The notes: generated by a model not told the origin, from the letters alone. A stretch of 64,000 nt of DNA from ZC4RG36 sp964652205 (GCA_964652205.1 CAZZAO010000001.1:50836-114835); one strand, 5' to 3'. Shown: positions 8,979 to 17,889, counted from the first letter of the stretch. Numbers and translations are program-made.

Positions 8979-9706
8979 TGGCGACTGAATCCAGCCGACC
9001 GCCGCTGCTCTACATTCGCGGCCTGAGGGTCAGCTACGGCGCGGTGCGGGCGCTCAACGGCATCGACCTGAGCATCGACGCGGGTGAAATGGTCGCGCTG
9101 ATCGGCGCGAACGGAGCGGGAAAAAGTACGCTGCTGCGCGCTATCTCACGGATTGTCAACCCGCGTGATGGGCGCATCGTCTACGAGGGGCAGGACATAA
9201 CCCGCCTTTATCCGCATCAGGTCGTTCGGCTCGGCATCGCCCATGTGCCGGAAGGGCGGCGGATGCTGGCGCGCCAGAGCGTGATCGACAACCTGCGTCT
9301 GGGCGCGTACACCCGCGATGATCGCGCCGAGATTGAGGCCGACATCGAGCGTCAGTTCGTCACTTTTCCGCGTCTGGCCGAGCGGCGCAAACAACTTGCC
9401 GGGACGTTGAGCGGCGGCGAGCAGCAGATGCTGGCGATTGCCCGCGCGCTCATGAGCCGACCGCGCCTGCTGCTGCTCGACGAGCCGAGCCTCGGCCTGG
9501 CCCCGATTGTGGTGCGGGAAATCTTCGCTACGCTGCAAACGCTTAACCGACAGGGGATGACGATGCTGGTGGTCGAGCAGAACGCGCGGCTGGCGCTGCA
9601 TCACGCCCGGCGCGGCTACGTCCTCGAAACCGGGTCGATCATGCTGGCCGGGAGCGCGGTCAACCTGCTCGATGATGAGCGTGTTCAGAAAGCCTACCTC
9701 GGCTGA
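8978..9706 (+). CDS. livF: branched-chain amino acid ABC transporter ATP-binding protein LivF
   Basis: A 242-residue ABC ATPase and partner of LivG. It has Walker A GANGAGKST, signature LSGGEQQMLAIARALM and Walker B LLLLDEPSLGLAP, all typical of LivF. It is the last gene of the livJHMGF operon and is coupled to livG through TGATG. About 200 bases without a gene follow before the next plus-strand gene. Confidence 0.96.
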   Translation: MATESSRPPLLYIRGLRVSYGAVRALNGIDLSIDAGEMVALIGANGAGKSTLLRAISRIVNPRDGRIVYEGQDITRLYPHQVVRLGIAHVPEGRRMLARQSVIDNLRLGAYTRDDRAEIEADIERQFVTFPRLAERRKQLAGTLSGGEQQMLAIARALMSRPRLLLLDEPSLGLAPIVVREIFATLQTLNRQGMTMLVVEQNARLALHHARRGYVLETGSIMLAGSAVNLLDDERVQKAYLG

Positions 9707-9906
9707 CAGGTTCTGCCGGACGGTGTCGCTGCGGGCGTTGATGGCGCTGCACATCAAGCGGGCCACAATTTCCGCGCGGGCGCAAGACGGCGCTGCTGGC
9801 GCGGCGGAGTGATGATTCTGTCGCTGCGCCGCCATGAGGCGATCAGAATGTTGATCGTAAGATCGTGTGGTACACTGATGCGCGGTGTTCATTCTGGGAG
9901 TGTGCT

Positions 9907-10992
9907 ATGAAGACAATTCTGCTCGTCGGCGGCTTTGGGACGCGCCTGCGGCCTCTGACAAACAGCATCGCCAAGCCGATGGTTCCGCTGGTCAATCGAC
10001 CGTTCACCGAATACACGCTCGACCTGCTCAAGCGCCACGGCCTGAAAGAAATCATCTTCAGCTCATTTTATCTGCCCGAAGCGCTTCAATCGTACTTCGG
10101 CGACGGCTCGAAATTCGGCGTCCACATCGACTACTGTCTCGAAGACAGCCCGCGCGGCACGGCGGGGGCGATCAAGAATTGTGAACCCTATCTCGACGGT
10201 CAGACTTTCCTGATCTTCAACGGCGACGTGTTAACCGACCTCAACCTGACGGAGATGATCGACCGTCACCGGCAGAAGCAGGCGCTGGCGACGATTGCGC
10301 TCGGCAAAGTCATCGACCCGACGGCCTTCGGCATGGTTGACCTGCACGACGATGGCCGCGTCCAGCGCTGGTTCGAGAAGCCGTCGTGGGACGAAGTGAC
10401 GAGCCGCTGGGTCAACATTGGGGCCAGCGTCTTTGAGCCAGAAGTCCTCAGCCGGATACCGGCGAACGAAGCCGTGTCGATTGAGCGCCAGACTTACCCG
10501 GAGATGATCGATTCCGGCGCGCCGATCTACGGCTATCAGGCTCCGGCCTACTGGCTCGACATCGGCACGCCGTCCAAGTACATGCGCGGCGTCCGCAACA
10601 TTCTCACCGGCGTGGTCGAGACGTCGATCCCCGGCAGACAGATCAGGCCGAACCTGTGGGTTGGCGAAGGCGTCCAGATCGACCCGACGGCAGCGCTCAA
10701 GGGGCCAGTGGTGATCGGCGATCACAGCCGTATCGGTTCCGGCGTCGTCATCGTCGGCCCGACCGTCGTCGGCGCGAACGTCGATATTGGCCGGGAAGTC
10801 TTTATCGAAGAATCGACCCTCTGGGACGACTGCCTCCTCGGCGAGCGCGCCTCGCTGACCGGGACGATTCTCGGCAAGGGCGCGGTGCTCAAGCCTGACG
10901 CGACGCTCAAGGATGGCTGCATCGTCGAGAATCGCTACACTGTCGAGGCCGACCGTGTCTATGACAACGATTCCATCCTCAGTTTCCCGTAA
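9907..10992 (+). CDS. sugar-1-phosphate nucleotidyltransferase (mannose-1-phosphate guanylyltransferase-like)
   Basis: A 361-residue nucleotidyltransferase. The N-terminal catalytic domain (about 1-235) opens with the pyrophosphorylase signature GGFGTRLRPLTN and has the metal motif FNGDVLTD. The C-terminal part (about 250-345) contains hexapeptide repeats forming a left-handed beta-helix (IDPTAALKGPVVIGDHSRIG and similar). This two-domain layout fits GDP-mannose or glucose-1-phosphate nucleotidyltransferases, and the sugar cannot be settled from sequence. The start at ATG 9907 follows GGGAG. It lies 34 bases ahead of the NUDIX gene on the same strand. Confidence 0.9.
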   Translation: MKTILLVGGFGTRLRPLTNSIAKPMVPLVNRPFTEYTLDLLKRHGLKEIIFSSFYLPEALQSYFGDGSKFGVHIDYCLEDSPRGTAGAIKNCEPYLDGQTFLIFNGDVLTDLNLTEMIDRHRQKQALATIALGKVIDPTAFGMVDLHDDGRVQRWFEKPSWDEVTSRWVNIGASVFEPEVLSRIPANEAVSIERQTYPEMIDSGAPIYGYQAPAYWLDIGTPSKYMRGVRNILTGVVETSIPGRQIRPNLWVGEGVQIDPTAALKGPVVIGDHSRIGSGVVIVGPTVVGANVDIGREVFIEESTLWDDCLLGERASLTGTILGKGAVLKPDATLKDGCIVENRYTVEADRVYDNDSILSFP

Positions 10993-11026
10993 TCGGTCAC
11001 TGGCCGCATCCTACGGAGTATCTGCC

Positions 11027-11473
11027 ATGCGATCCAGAGATGAAATTTCCGCCGGGGGCGTCGTCTATCGAACGACGGCCAGTGGACTGGAAGTGCTGAT
11101 CTGCAAGTCGTCCGGCTATCATCGCTGGGTGCTGCCGAAAGGGCTGGTCGATGAAGGGGAAACGCACGAGCAGGCGGCAGCCCGCGAAGTCCATGAGGAA
11201 ACCGGCGTCAGCGCGCGGCTGATCGGGCCGCTCGGCGAGCCGGAGAAGTACATTTATTCGCGCGGCGGGTTGCGGATTTTCAAGCGCGTTTACTATTTCC
11301 TGATGGTCTACGAGGCGGGCGACATCGCGCAGCATGACTACGAAATGGAAGACGTGCGCTGGGCCAGCTTTGCGGACGCCGATCAGCTTCTGGCCTATGA
11401 TGGCGCGAAGTCGATGGTGCGCCGCGCTCAGGCCATGCTTGCGGCGGGGGAGAGCGGATCAGCGGATGAATGA
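11027..11473 (+). CDS. NUDIX hydrolase
   Basis: A 148-residue NUDIX protein. The full Nudix box is visible, from GLVDEGETHEQ to REVHEETGV (G-x5-E-x7-REVxEExGV). The N-terminal SAGGVVYR and the following HRWVLPKG resemble the diadenosine-polyphosphate (Ap4A) or bis-nucleotide branch. ATG 11027 is chosen since GGAG lies eight bases ahead. It likely shares a transcript with the nucleotidyltransferase upstream and may clean up nucleotide-sugar or dinucleotide by-products. The substrate is not determined. Confidence 0.9.
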   Translation: MRSRDEISAGGVVYRTTASGLEVLICKSSGYHRWVLPKGLVDEGETHEQAAAREVHEETGVSARLIGPLGEPEKYIYSRGGLRIFKRVYYFLMVYEAGDIAQHDYEMEDVRWASFADADQLLAYDGAKSMVRRAQAMLAAGESGSADE

Positions 11474-11552
11474 GGGGGATTGCTCAAGCAGTCGATAGTG
11501 ATCAATCCCCACCCATCTTTCACGCCCCGTCCGCCGGGAGTGAGAGTTTTTC

Positions 11553-11588
11553 ATGAGGCGTCACCGAACCGGGACGCCTCATTTCTTT
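11553..11588. terminator. bidirectional terminator between convergent genes
   Basis: A 10-base perfect stem, ATGAGGCGTC (11553-11562) with GACGCCTCAT (11573-11582), has a 10-base loop, a T-rich run on the right (TTCTTTT) and an A-rich run for the other strand on the left (GTTTTTC read on plus). It ends the NUDIX transcript and overlaps the stop codon of the convergent J-domain gene. Confidence 0.85.
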
Positions 11589-12493
11589 TCCCTGCTGATG
11601 GCGTCGAAGGCGGCGTTGATGTCGGCCATCTTCGCCGTATACTTGTCTTTTTCTTCCGGGTGCAGGTCAGGGTGGAACTCGCGCGCTTTCCGGCGGTACG
11701 CTTGCTTGACCTCGTCATAAGTCGCCGTGACCGAGACGCCGAGCGTGCTGTAATGCTTGATGTGCGCCGCGCCGCGCTCGTAGGCGCTGCGCCCCTGCGA
11801 CTGGCGACGCCTGCGCTGATTGGCGTAGTTACGATAGGTCTTGTTTTCGCCTGCGCTGCCATAATGTCTGGCAAATTCATCCCAGGCATTCCAACTGCGC
11901 CGTTCCTGTTCGTCGCGCTTCGGGTCGGGCTGCGACCACTGCCGCCAGGAATAGCGAAACTGATGGCCTGCGCCAGGATCGCGCATTTTCCAGAATTCAC
12001 CCTCGCCGAAGTCGACCGTGGCGAAAAACCCGCTCAGGTATTTGCTGGCAGCCTCGACGCGGAAGGTACGCAGCGCCGTGATGTCAGCCTCTGGCCCATA
12101 GGTGACAGAGCGCGGTCGGTTGCCCCATTTCCATTCCATGTGAACCGGGCGAATAGTTACGTCCTGGCCGTCGCACCAGTAGGCATAAACGCGGTTGTCG
12201 GCGACCGTATGCAGCGCGGCCATCCACACAGGCGGGTCGATCTCGCTGCAATCCGGCGGCATCATCCGTCCGTCGATCAGGAACAGGCTGTAGACGTTGC
12301 GGGCGCTGTTGCGGGTGTAGTTCTCCTCGATTTCCATTAGCCGCAGCGCCCGGTTGATGACGTAAACCGCGACCGACTTGCCCGTTTTGAGGTCAATCAT
12401 CAGGTCTGCGCCGCCGATGTCGAGGCGCGTGCCGGTCACTCGCTCGGATTTTGCAGATTCTCTGGACAGATAATTCAGGACGAATTTCTTCAT
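11579..12493 (-). CDS. J-domain protein with uncharacterised N-terminal domain
   Basis: A 304-residue protein. The last 58 residues are a J-domain: HYSTLGVSVTATYDEVKQAY, then the invariant HPD tripeptide at 274-276, and AKMADINAAFDAIS. J-domains stimulate DnaK ATPase. No Gly/Phe region or zinc fingers exist, so it is not DnaJ itself but a DnaJ-fused client or adaptor. Residues 1-200 match no family I can name. The segment around 23-45 (TRLDIGGADLMIDLKTGK then a hydrophobic strand) has an Asp...Asp-x-Lys spacing seen in PD-(D/E)xK nuclease folds, but this is speculative. A basic Arg-rich linker (about 220-245) joins the parts. Confidence 0.85.
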   Translation of the reverse strand: MKKFVLNYLSRESAKSERVTGTRLDIGGADLMIDLKTGKSVAVYVINRALRLMEIEENYTRNSARNVYSLFLIDGRMMPPDCSEIDPPVWMAALHTVADNRVYAYWCDGQDVTIRPVHMEWKWGNRPRSVTYGPEADITALRTFRVEAASKYLSGFFATVDFGEGEFWKMRDPGAGHQFRYSWRQWSQPDPKRDEQERRSWNAWDEFARHYGSAGENKTYRNYANQRRRRQSQGRSAYERGAAHIKHYSTLGVSVTATYDEVKQAYRRKAREFHPDLHPEEKDKYTAKMADINAAFDAISREKK

Positions 12494-12706
12494 CAGATGC
12501 GTGTCGTCTCCAGCTTCCTACCCACGACGACTCGACGAAGGCAGGCTCGGCTGCTGCTTTCCATGTTACAGTAAAATAGTTATGTTGAGGTCTATGAAGC
12601 AGTCAATTGTATCGCGTTCTCTCAAGCGGTTCAACAGGAGCGCGAGAAATCCTTCGAGGTTCTAATGCGTCGGAACGCCGGAAATCGGCGTATCAGGCAG
12701 AAAGAG

Positions 12707-14206
12707 ATGATGATGCTAAAGCGCGCGCTGCTGATCGCGGGTTCGATGCTCCTGCTGCTGATCGGCTCGACCGGGCAGGCGTCGGCGCAGGTTGGCGATT
12801 TTGATCTGGCGCTGGCTCGCGCGCTGTCCGACCAGCGGGCCAATCCCGGCTACCTGTTCGACTACCGCGAGGCCGGGCGCTCGGTTGACCTTGACAACGG
12901 CGGCGGCGTCGTTTACGCCCGACTCTATGCCCGCCGGACGGGCGCGCTGGTTCCCGGAGTCATTGACCTGATCGTGCTGACGCGCGACGATGGGCGCTGG
13001 AATGTCTTTCTCCCCGGCACTTACGGCTACGGCGAGGCGCAGACCCGGCTGCCCAAAGCGATCCGCGACGGCATCGATCCGGCTCCTTACCGCGTCAAGG
13101 CTGACCCGGCCATCGACGCCGCGCTGCCGCTGACTGATTTTCAGTTCCCGTGGGGCGCGGGCCGCTGGGCGACGGTGACGCGCAGCTTCAACACCCACGG
13201 CAGGGGGCAGATTGATTTCGACGTGACTGATCGCGCCGTGACCGCTGCCAGAGATGGCACGATCATCTACGTCAACGACCTGAACGACCTGGCCGCCTAT
13301 GCTTCGGGCGGATGGTGGTACTGGAATGTCGTCATCATCCAGCACGGCGAACACGACTATTCGCTTTACGGCCATCTGGCTCCGCACAGCATCCCGCGCG
13401 CGATCATGCAGCACTGCGAGAACGACCTGAGCCGTGCCAACTGCGCTGTGCCGGTCAAGGCGGGCGACGTCATCGGCGCGGAAGGCACGACGGGCTATTC
13501 GTCCAACCCTCACCTGCACGTCGAGTTCGGGCAGTCCTTCGGCATCATCCCTTATCCTGATCTGCTCGATGGCAACCGCAACGGCAACCGGACGGAATCG
13601 GTATTTGCCGGGTTTGTCTACGCCGAGCATAACGTCGGCTTTCAAGGCTATCAACCCGCCGAGGTGGCCGACTTGGAATATGGCACGCTGGAGCAGGCAC
13701 TGGCTGCGCCGGTCGCGCCGATGGGACAGAATCTCGTCTCGAATGGCGACTTTGCCGCTGGAACGAGCGGATGGAAGCCGTCCGGCCAGTTGAACTGGGC
13801 CGTGGCCGACGGCGTCATGCAGTTTCTGCGTCTCAGGACCGACGCCGAGCCGCACTGGGCGACGTTCTCGCAGGTGCTGCCCTACAGCGCGCTGGCGCAT
13901 CAGGCGTTCGAGGTTTCGCTGAAGCTCGGTAACAGCAGCGGCCTGAAGAAGTCGATTACCGTTTCGCTGCTCAACTCGCAGGGCCGCGATTACGGCGCGC
14001 TGTCGTGCAATTTCACCGTCCCCGCCGGGGCCGAGCTGCAAACTTACACCCTGCGCGGTCAGGCAGCGCAGTCGTGGGGCAAGGTCGCGCTCGAAATTGG
14101 CGTCAACCCTGCCGACGGCGCGAAGTCTGCGCTGGTCGATGACATCGACCTCCGCGCGCTTCTGCCCGGCGATCTCCCGGCGGGCGACTGCGTCGGCCCG
14201 GACTAA
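12707..14206 (+). CDS. secreted M23/LytM-fold peptidase-like protein with C-terminal carbohydrate-binding-like domain
   Basis: A 499-residue exported protein. A signal peptide (KRALLIAGSMLLLLIGSTGQASAQ region, cleavage near ASAQ) starts from one of three tandem ATGs at 12707-12715 just after AAAGAG. The central part (about 170-290) carries an M23 peptidase core: an H-x-x-x-Q-x-D region (HGRGQIDFD), YGHLAPHS and the terminal NPHLHVEF. These supply the zinc-ligand His and Asp residues of LytM peptidases. After it, NLVSNGDFAAGTSGWKPSG opens a jelly-roll domain of the CBM4/9 type (about 355-495). It probably cuts or binds cell-wall or extracellular glycan or peptide. Confidence 0.82.
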   Translation: MMMLKRALLIAGSMLLLLIGSTGQASAQVGDFDLALARALSDQRANPGYLFDYREAGRSVDLDNGGGVVYARLYARRTGALVPGVIDLIVLTRDDGRWNVFLPGTYGYGEAQTRLPKAIRDGIDPAPYRVKADPAIDAALPLTDFQFPWGAGRWATVTRSFNTHGRGQIDFDVTDRAVTAARDGTIIYVNDLNDLAAYASGGWWYWNVVIIQHGEHDYSLYGHLAPHSIPRAIMQHCENDLSRANCAVPVKAGDVIGAEGTTGYSSNPHLHVEFGQSFGIIPYPDLLDGNRNGNRTESVFAGFVYAEHNVGFQGYQPAEVADLEYGTLEQALAAPVAPMGQNLVSNGDFAAGTSGWKPSGQLNWAVADGVMQFLRLRTDAEPHWATFSQVLPYSALAHQAFEVSLKLGNSSGLKKSITVSLLNSQGRDYGALSCNFTVPAGAELQTYTLRGQAAQSWGKVALEIGVNPADGAKSALVDDIDLRALLPGDLPAGDCVGPD

Positions 14207-14368
14207 GCTCGATATGAATCGGATGTTTTGTCGGCAAGGTCAACCCGGACGCTCAAAAATAGCAAGCGCGCCGGTGGTGGGGGCAGCAACTCTACGCGCC
14301 TTCGTGCGTATAGACCTCAGTGGGAAGCCCCGCGAGCAGAGACGGCGGGGCAGGGTTAAAGGGACGGT

Positions 14369-15070
14369 ATGGAAAAGCTGCTGGATACCTTGCTGACGGT
14401 CGTACTCGGCAATCTGTCGAACGCGACGCGCGGTTTTACCCGCACTTTCGGCGCGCTGGAAGATTTCTTTTACGTCAAGTTTCGCGGGCTGTCGTTCATC
14501 GTCCTCGGCTCGCGCCAGACAGGCAAGACGACGCTGATTGAATGGCTGCGGCGCAATATGGGTTCGATGGATGATTTTCAGCCCGATCCGACGACGGCGG
14601 GCGGCGAGGTCGTGCCGGACTTTTCGGCCCGTGTCGATGCCGATAAATATATCAAGCTCAAGCCGGGGCGCGATGTCGGCGGCGAGTACGCCATGTGGGA
14701 TACCGATTGGGTCGAGTTGTTCCGCGAAGTCCAGCCGCGCGGCATCCTGTTCCTGATCGACCACAGTGAGCCGTATCTGCACAAGGACGCGCTCAATTTT
14801 GTGCTTCAGTTGATCGACGATCAGCCGCAGTACGCGCGTAACCTGCGCGCCTTTTACATTCTGGTCAACAAGCAGGACTTATGGGGCGAGACGCAAAGCC
14901 TCGACGAGATCATGCAGTTCTACCGCAATGAGCAGAAGCGGCTCAAGAGCCAGGCCGAGCGCTTCGGCTACGCCTGGTCGGTGTCAGCGGGCAGCGTCGT
15001 GACCGGCGTTGGCGTGCGCGACACTATCGAGCGTTTCTTCAACACTATCCGCCCCGCGTCCCGGAACTAG
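14369..15070 (+). CDS. Arf/Ras-like small GTPase-domain protein
   Basis: A 233-residue P-loop GTPase of the TRAFAC type. P-loop GSRQTGKTT is at residues 47-55, a switch I-like PTTAGGE at 74-80, the switch II motif DVGGE at 102-106 (like the DxGG of Arf and MglA proteins) and the guanine-specificity motif NKQD at 167-170. Residues 1-40 form an extra N-terminal helix that could bind membrane or a partner. A 7-base GC hairpin (14327-14351) lies just before the start. The next gene begins five bases downstream on the same strand, forming a two-gene unit. Its role is unknown; such bacterial GTPases act in polarity, signalling or conflict systems. Confidence 0.82.
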   Translation: MEKLLDTLLTVVLGNLSNATRGFTRTFGALEDFFYVKFRGLSFIVLGSRQTGKTTLIEWLRRNMGSMDDFQPDPTTAGGEVVPDFSARVDADKYIKLKPGRDVGGEYAMWDTDWVELFREVQPRGILFLIDHSEPYLHKDALNFVLQLIDDQPQYARNLRAFYILVNKQDLWGETQSLDEIMQFYRNEQKRLKSQAERFGYAWSVSAGSVVTGVGVRDTIERFFNTIRPASRN

Positions 15071-15075
15071 CGGAC

Positions 15076-15723
15076 GTGCAGCCGCTGGTCATCGAGTACG
15101 TGCTGGAAGGGTATCGGCGCGGCTACAATTTCACCTCGCCGACGGGCGGCTATGATGATGACACGCTCAAGGTGATCTGGCGGCGGGCGATGCCGCGCGG
15201 GCAAGGGTGGGGCGCGCCGGAGTTTGTCGGCGCGCAGTCGCTCAAATGCTTTCCGCTGAGTCATGACCGCGTCGCGCTGTCGGAAGTGACGGTGACAGCG
15301 TTACGCGACGAAAATGGCCGCGCCGGGATTCGCCGCGCAGTCGTCTCGGTGCTGACGCCGGGGGCCTGCGTTGAGGCGCTGCGCGAGCGTCTGGCGGCCT
15401 ATTCGTCGGCGGTGCTGGCGGCGCTGGAGCGCAAGCCGACGCTCGGCGAATGGAAACGGATTGTCGATCAGGCGCTGCCAAAGCTCTGCGGCGATGGTCA
15501 GTTGGTGTTCAGCAAGCCGTTCACCAGCGCCGAAAGCTGGCAAGTCCTCGAAGCGATGATCGTCAAGGTGGCGATCTCGCGCGCCGGGACGCTGGCGCAC
15601 AGCGGACGCATGATTCCGTTTACGACGCTGGCGCTCGACTACCACGACGAGTCGCGGCTGGTCGGGATTCCCGCGCAGGCGCTTCCCGAAACCGCCGCTG
15701 TCGAGGTGATTTCCTTCGCCTGA
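15076..15723 (+). CDS. uncharacterised protein paired with the GTPase (possible GAP1-N-like fold)
   Basis: A 215-residue protein starting at GTG 15076, five bases after the GTPase stop. The N-terminus, IEYVLEGYRRGYNFTS followed by DDDTLKVIWRRAMPRG, recalls from memory the N-terminal domains of GTPase-associated protein 1 (GAP1-N), which occur next to bacterial GTPases in predicted conflict systems. There is no signal peptide or membrane helix. The short C-terminal part (about 95-215) is mixed alpha/beta. The similarity was not tested by search, so the name is an inference. The close coupling to the GTPase is directly visible. Confidence 0.65.
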   Translation: MQPLVIEYVLEGYRRGYNFTSPTGGYDDDTLKVIWRRAMPRGQGWGAPEFVGAQSLKCFPLSHDRVALSEVTVTALRDENGRAGIRRAVVSVLTPGACVEALRERLAAYSSAVLAALERKPTLGEWKRIVDQALPKLCGDGQLVFSKPFTSAESWQVLEAMIVKVAISRAGTLAHSGRMIPFTTLALDYHDESRLVGIPAQALPETAAVEVISFA

Positions 15724-15800
15724 GGGGGAAAATACCCGCTTCATCACCCGGATCAGGCTGTTCAGCCGTGAAGCTCGCCCGATAGTTCGGTGAGTATTTG

Positions 15801-15829
15801 TTGCAGATATAGGCCCTGAATTCTACAAT
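15801..15829 (+). promoter_or_regulatory. promoter of the phnD-phnC-phnE operon
   Basis: TTGCAG (15801-15806), a 17-base spacer and TACAAT (15824-15829) form a good sigma70-type promoter. It lies about 90 bases before the phnD-like start codon, which has a strong AAGGAG ribosome site. Confidence 0.6.
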
Positions 15830-15922
15830 CAGTTAACGCGCTCTTAAAGACGATGGAATCGCCTTTGCTGCGCCGATGATCGGCTTCACGGATTCGGTTT
15901 TATTTATTAAGGAGAAGCTTGT

Positions 15923-16960
15923 ATGCGCATTCGAAAGTCTTTATTCGCGGTTGTCGCTACGCTGGCGATTGCCTCTGTCCTGTCGGTACAGATGGCCGTC
16001 ATGCAGAGCAGCGATCTTGGGACGGACGCTAATCCGATCCAGGTCTACTTCGTGCCGTCGGTCGAGGCGCAGACGATTACTACCGGCGGCGAAATCATGG
16101 CTCAGGCGCTGGAACAGGCGACCGGCCTCAAGTACAAGGTGTTCGTGCCGACATCTTACGCGGCGACGGTCGAGGCCATGTGCGCCGCGCCCGATAAGTC
16201 GATTGGCTTCATCCCGGCTGCCGGTTATGTGATTGCCAACGAGAAGTGCGGCGTCGAAGTGGCTGAGGCCGCAGTGCGTAATGGCTTCAACGTTTACTGG
16301 GCGGCCTACCTTGTCAAGCGCGATGCGCCGATCTACACCTTCGGCGATCTGGCGGGCAAGAAGTGGGGCTATCCTGACGCCGCTTCGACGTCCGGCTATG
16401 TCGTGCCGAAGGTTGAACTGGCAGCAGCCAATGTGGTCCCCGGCGCTGAACTGGCGACCGGCGGCCATCCCCAGACCGTGCTGGCTGTGTATAATGGCGA
16501 CGTCGATTTCGGCACTGTCTACTTCAGCCCGCCGCTGACTCCCGGCGCGCCGTGGACGATTGGCGACCTGCCGGAGCCGTATGACCTCGGCCTTGACGAG
16601 TCGTTTGTCAAGGACGGCAAGCTGTTCGTCGGCGACCTTCAGATCCTCGATGCCCGCTCGTCGGTCATCGATACCGCGCCGGATGTTGTCGACAAGGTGC
16701 GTATCCTGCGCATCAGCTCGGCGATCCCGAACGACACCCTGAGCTTTGGGCCAGACTTCCCTGCCGACACGAAGGCCAAGATCGTGTCTGCGCTGGAAGC
16801 CTTCTCCAAGACCGAGGACTGGGCCAAGTCGATTGGCAACACGGACTTCTACGGCTGGACGGGCATCGCGCCGATCACCGACGCCGCCTATGACTCGGTG
16901 CGTCAGCGCCTTCAAATCCTCGGCCTGACCGAGAGCGACATCTTCAGCCCGAAGAAGTAA
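15923..16960 (+). CDS. phnD: phosphate/phosphonate ABC transporter substrate-binding protein (PhnD family)
   Basis: A 345-residue exported binding protein of the PhnD/phosphite family (type 2 fold). The start ATG 15923 follows AAGGAGAAG. A signal anchor or peptide spans residues 5-25. Motifs include FVPSVEAQTITTGGEIMAQALE, the phosphonate-family opening, then GFIPAAGYVIANEKCGVEV and AGKKWGYPDAASTSGYVVP. The ligand may be phosphonate, phosphite or another oxyanion, and no phosphonate catabolic genes lie nearby. It is followed by a hairpin and then phnC. Confidence 0.9.
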   Translation: MRIRKSLFAVVATLAIASVLSVQMAVMQSSDLGTDANPIQVYFVPSVEAQTITTGGEIMAQALEQATGLKYKVFVPTSYAATVEAMCAAPDKSIGFIPAAGYVIANEKCGVEVAEAAVRNGFNVYWAAYLVKRDAPIYTFGDLAGKKWGYPDAASTSGYVVPKVELAAANVVPGAELATGGHPQTVLAVYNGDVDFGTVYFSPPLTPGAPWTIGDLPEPYDLGLDESFVKDGKLFVGDLQILDARSSVIDTAPDVVDKVRILRISSAIPNDTLSFGPDFPADTKAKIVSALEAFSKTEDWAKSIGNTDFYGWTGIAPITDAAYDSVRQRLQILGLTESDIFSPKK

Positions 16961-17060
16961 TCGGCGTCCGCGCCTGCTGCGGTGGCGGCAACGGCTGAAA
17001 TGACGCCCTGATCCGGCGGTTTCGGCTGGAAATGAACGAGACGCTCGTTAGCGTAAGCGG

Positions 17061-17097
17061 GCGGGCAGAGGGGCATGGCGTTCCCTCTGCCCGCTTT
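17061..17097 (+). terminator. intercistronic hairpin between phnD and phnC
   Basis: A 12-base perfect stem, GCGGGCAGAGGG (17061-17072) with CCCTCTGCCCGC (17083-17094), has a 10-base loop and a following TTT. It is placed as in the liv operons and is likely to set a high binding-protein to ATPase ratio. An in-frame ATG at 17075 is buried in the loop, which argues against its use as the phnC start. Confidence 0.7.
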
Positions 17098-17113
17098 CGC
17101 ACAGGGGGCCGAC

Positions 17114-17872
17114 TTGCTGAAAATCGAGCATCTGACCAAGATTTATGACAATGGCTTTAAGGCGCTGGACGACATCAACCTTGAGATTCCTGACGGCCAG
17201 TTCCTCGCCATCATTGGCCTGAGCGGCTCTGGCAAATCGACGCTGCTGCGCTGCATCAACCGGCTGATCGAGCCGACCTCAGGGCGCATCCTCTGGAATG
17301 GCGTTGACGTCACCCGCGCTGACGATGAGGAGCTGCCCCAGATTCGGCGGCGTATCGGCATGATCTTTCAGCAGTTCAACCTCGTCAAGCGCTCCAGCGT
17401 GATTACCAACGTGATGTCGGGGCGGCTCGGCTACGTCAACCCGATCTACAGCCTGGTCAACTATTTCCCGCGCAAGGAACGCGAGCGCGCGCTTAAGAAC
17501 CTCGACCGGGTCGGCATCCGCAATCAGGCGTACAAGCGCGCCAGCGAATTGAGCGGCGGGCAGCAGCAGCGGGTCGGCATTGCCCGCGCGTTGATGCAAG
17601 ACCCTGAGCTGATGCTGGCCGACGAGCCAGTTGCCAGCCTCGACCCGGCGACCTCGCACTCGGTCATGAAATATTTGCAGCTTTTGAACGAAGAAGATGA
17701 CATTACCGTTCTGTGCAGCCTGCACTTTCTCAGCCTTGCTCGCACCTACGCGGATCGGGTGATTGCGCTCAAGGATGGCAGGCTGGAGTTCGATGGCACG
17801 CCGCTGGAAATCGACAACGCGCGCTTCCGCCAGATTTACGGCGAAGACGCGGTCGAAGTTGAAATTCGCTAA
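17114..17872 (+). CDS. phnC: phosphonate-type ABC transporter ATP-binding protein PhnC
   Basis: A 252-residue ABC ATPase. Walker A GLSGSGKST, Q-loop MIFQQFNLVKRSSV, signature LSGGQQQRVGIARALM and Walker B LMLADEPVASLDP are present. RIGMIFQQFNLV and the segment GRLGYVNP are characteristic of PhnC. The start is placed at TTG 17114, with AGGGGG five bases before it. It energises the PhnE-like permease encoded next. Confidence 0.94.
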   Translation: MLKIEHLTKIYDNGFKALDDINLEIPDGQFLAIIGLSGSGKSTLLRCINRLIEPTSGRILWNGVDVTRADDEELPQIRRRIGMIFQQFNLVKRSSVITNVMSGRLGYVNPIYSLVNYFPRKERERALKNLDRVGIRNQAYKRASELSGGQQQRVGIARALMQDPELMLADEPVASLDPATSHSVMKYLQLLNEEDDITVLCSLHFLSLARTYADRVIALKDGRLEFDGTPLEIDNARFRQIYGEDAVEVEIR

Positions 17873-17889
17873 AAGAGAAGGTAACAGCG

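Noticed and set aside
9707..9906. Possible structured RNA or promoter before the nucleotidyltransferase gene
   Set aside because: GC-rich inverted segments exist but no conserved RNA pattern or tRNA shape is seen, and the TTGATC/TACACT pair has a 14-base spacer, too short.
14207..14368. Possible riboswitch ahead of the GTPase gene
   Set aside because: A 7-base GC hairpin (14327-14351) is present but no known riboswitch core motif could be matched.
17075..17113. An ATG start for phnC at 17075
   Set aside because: It lies in the loop of the hairpin 17061-17094 and would add 13 non-family residues; TTG 17114 has AGGGGG at good spacing.
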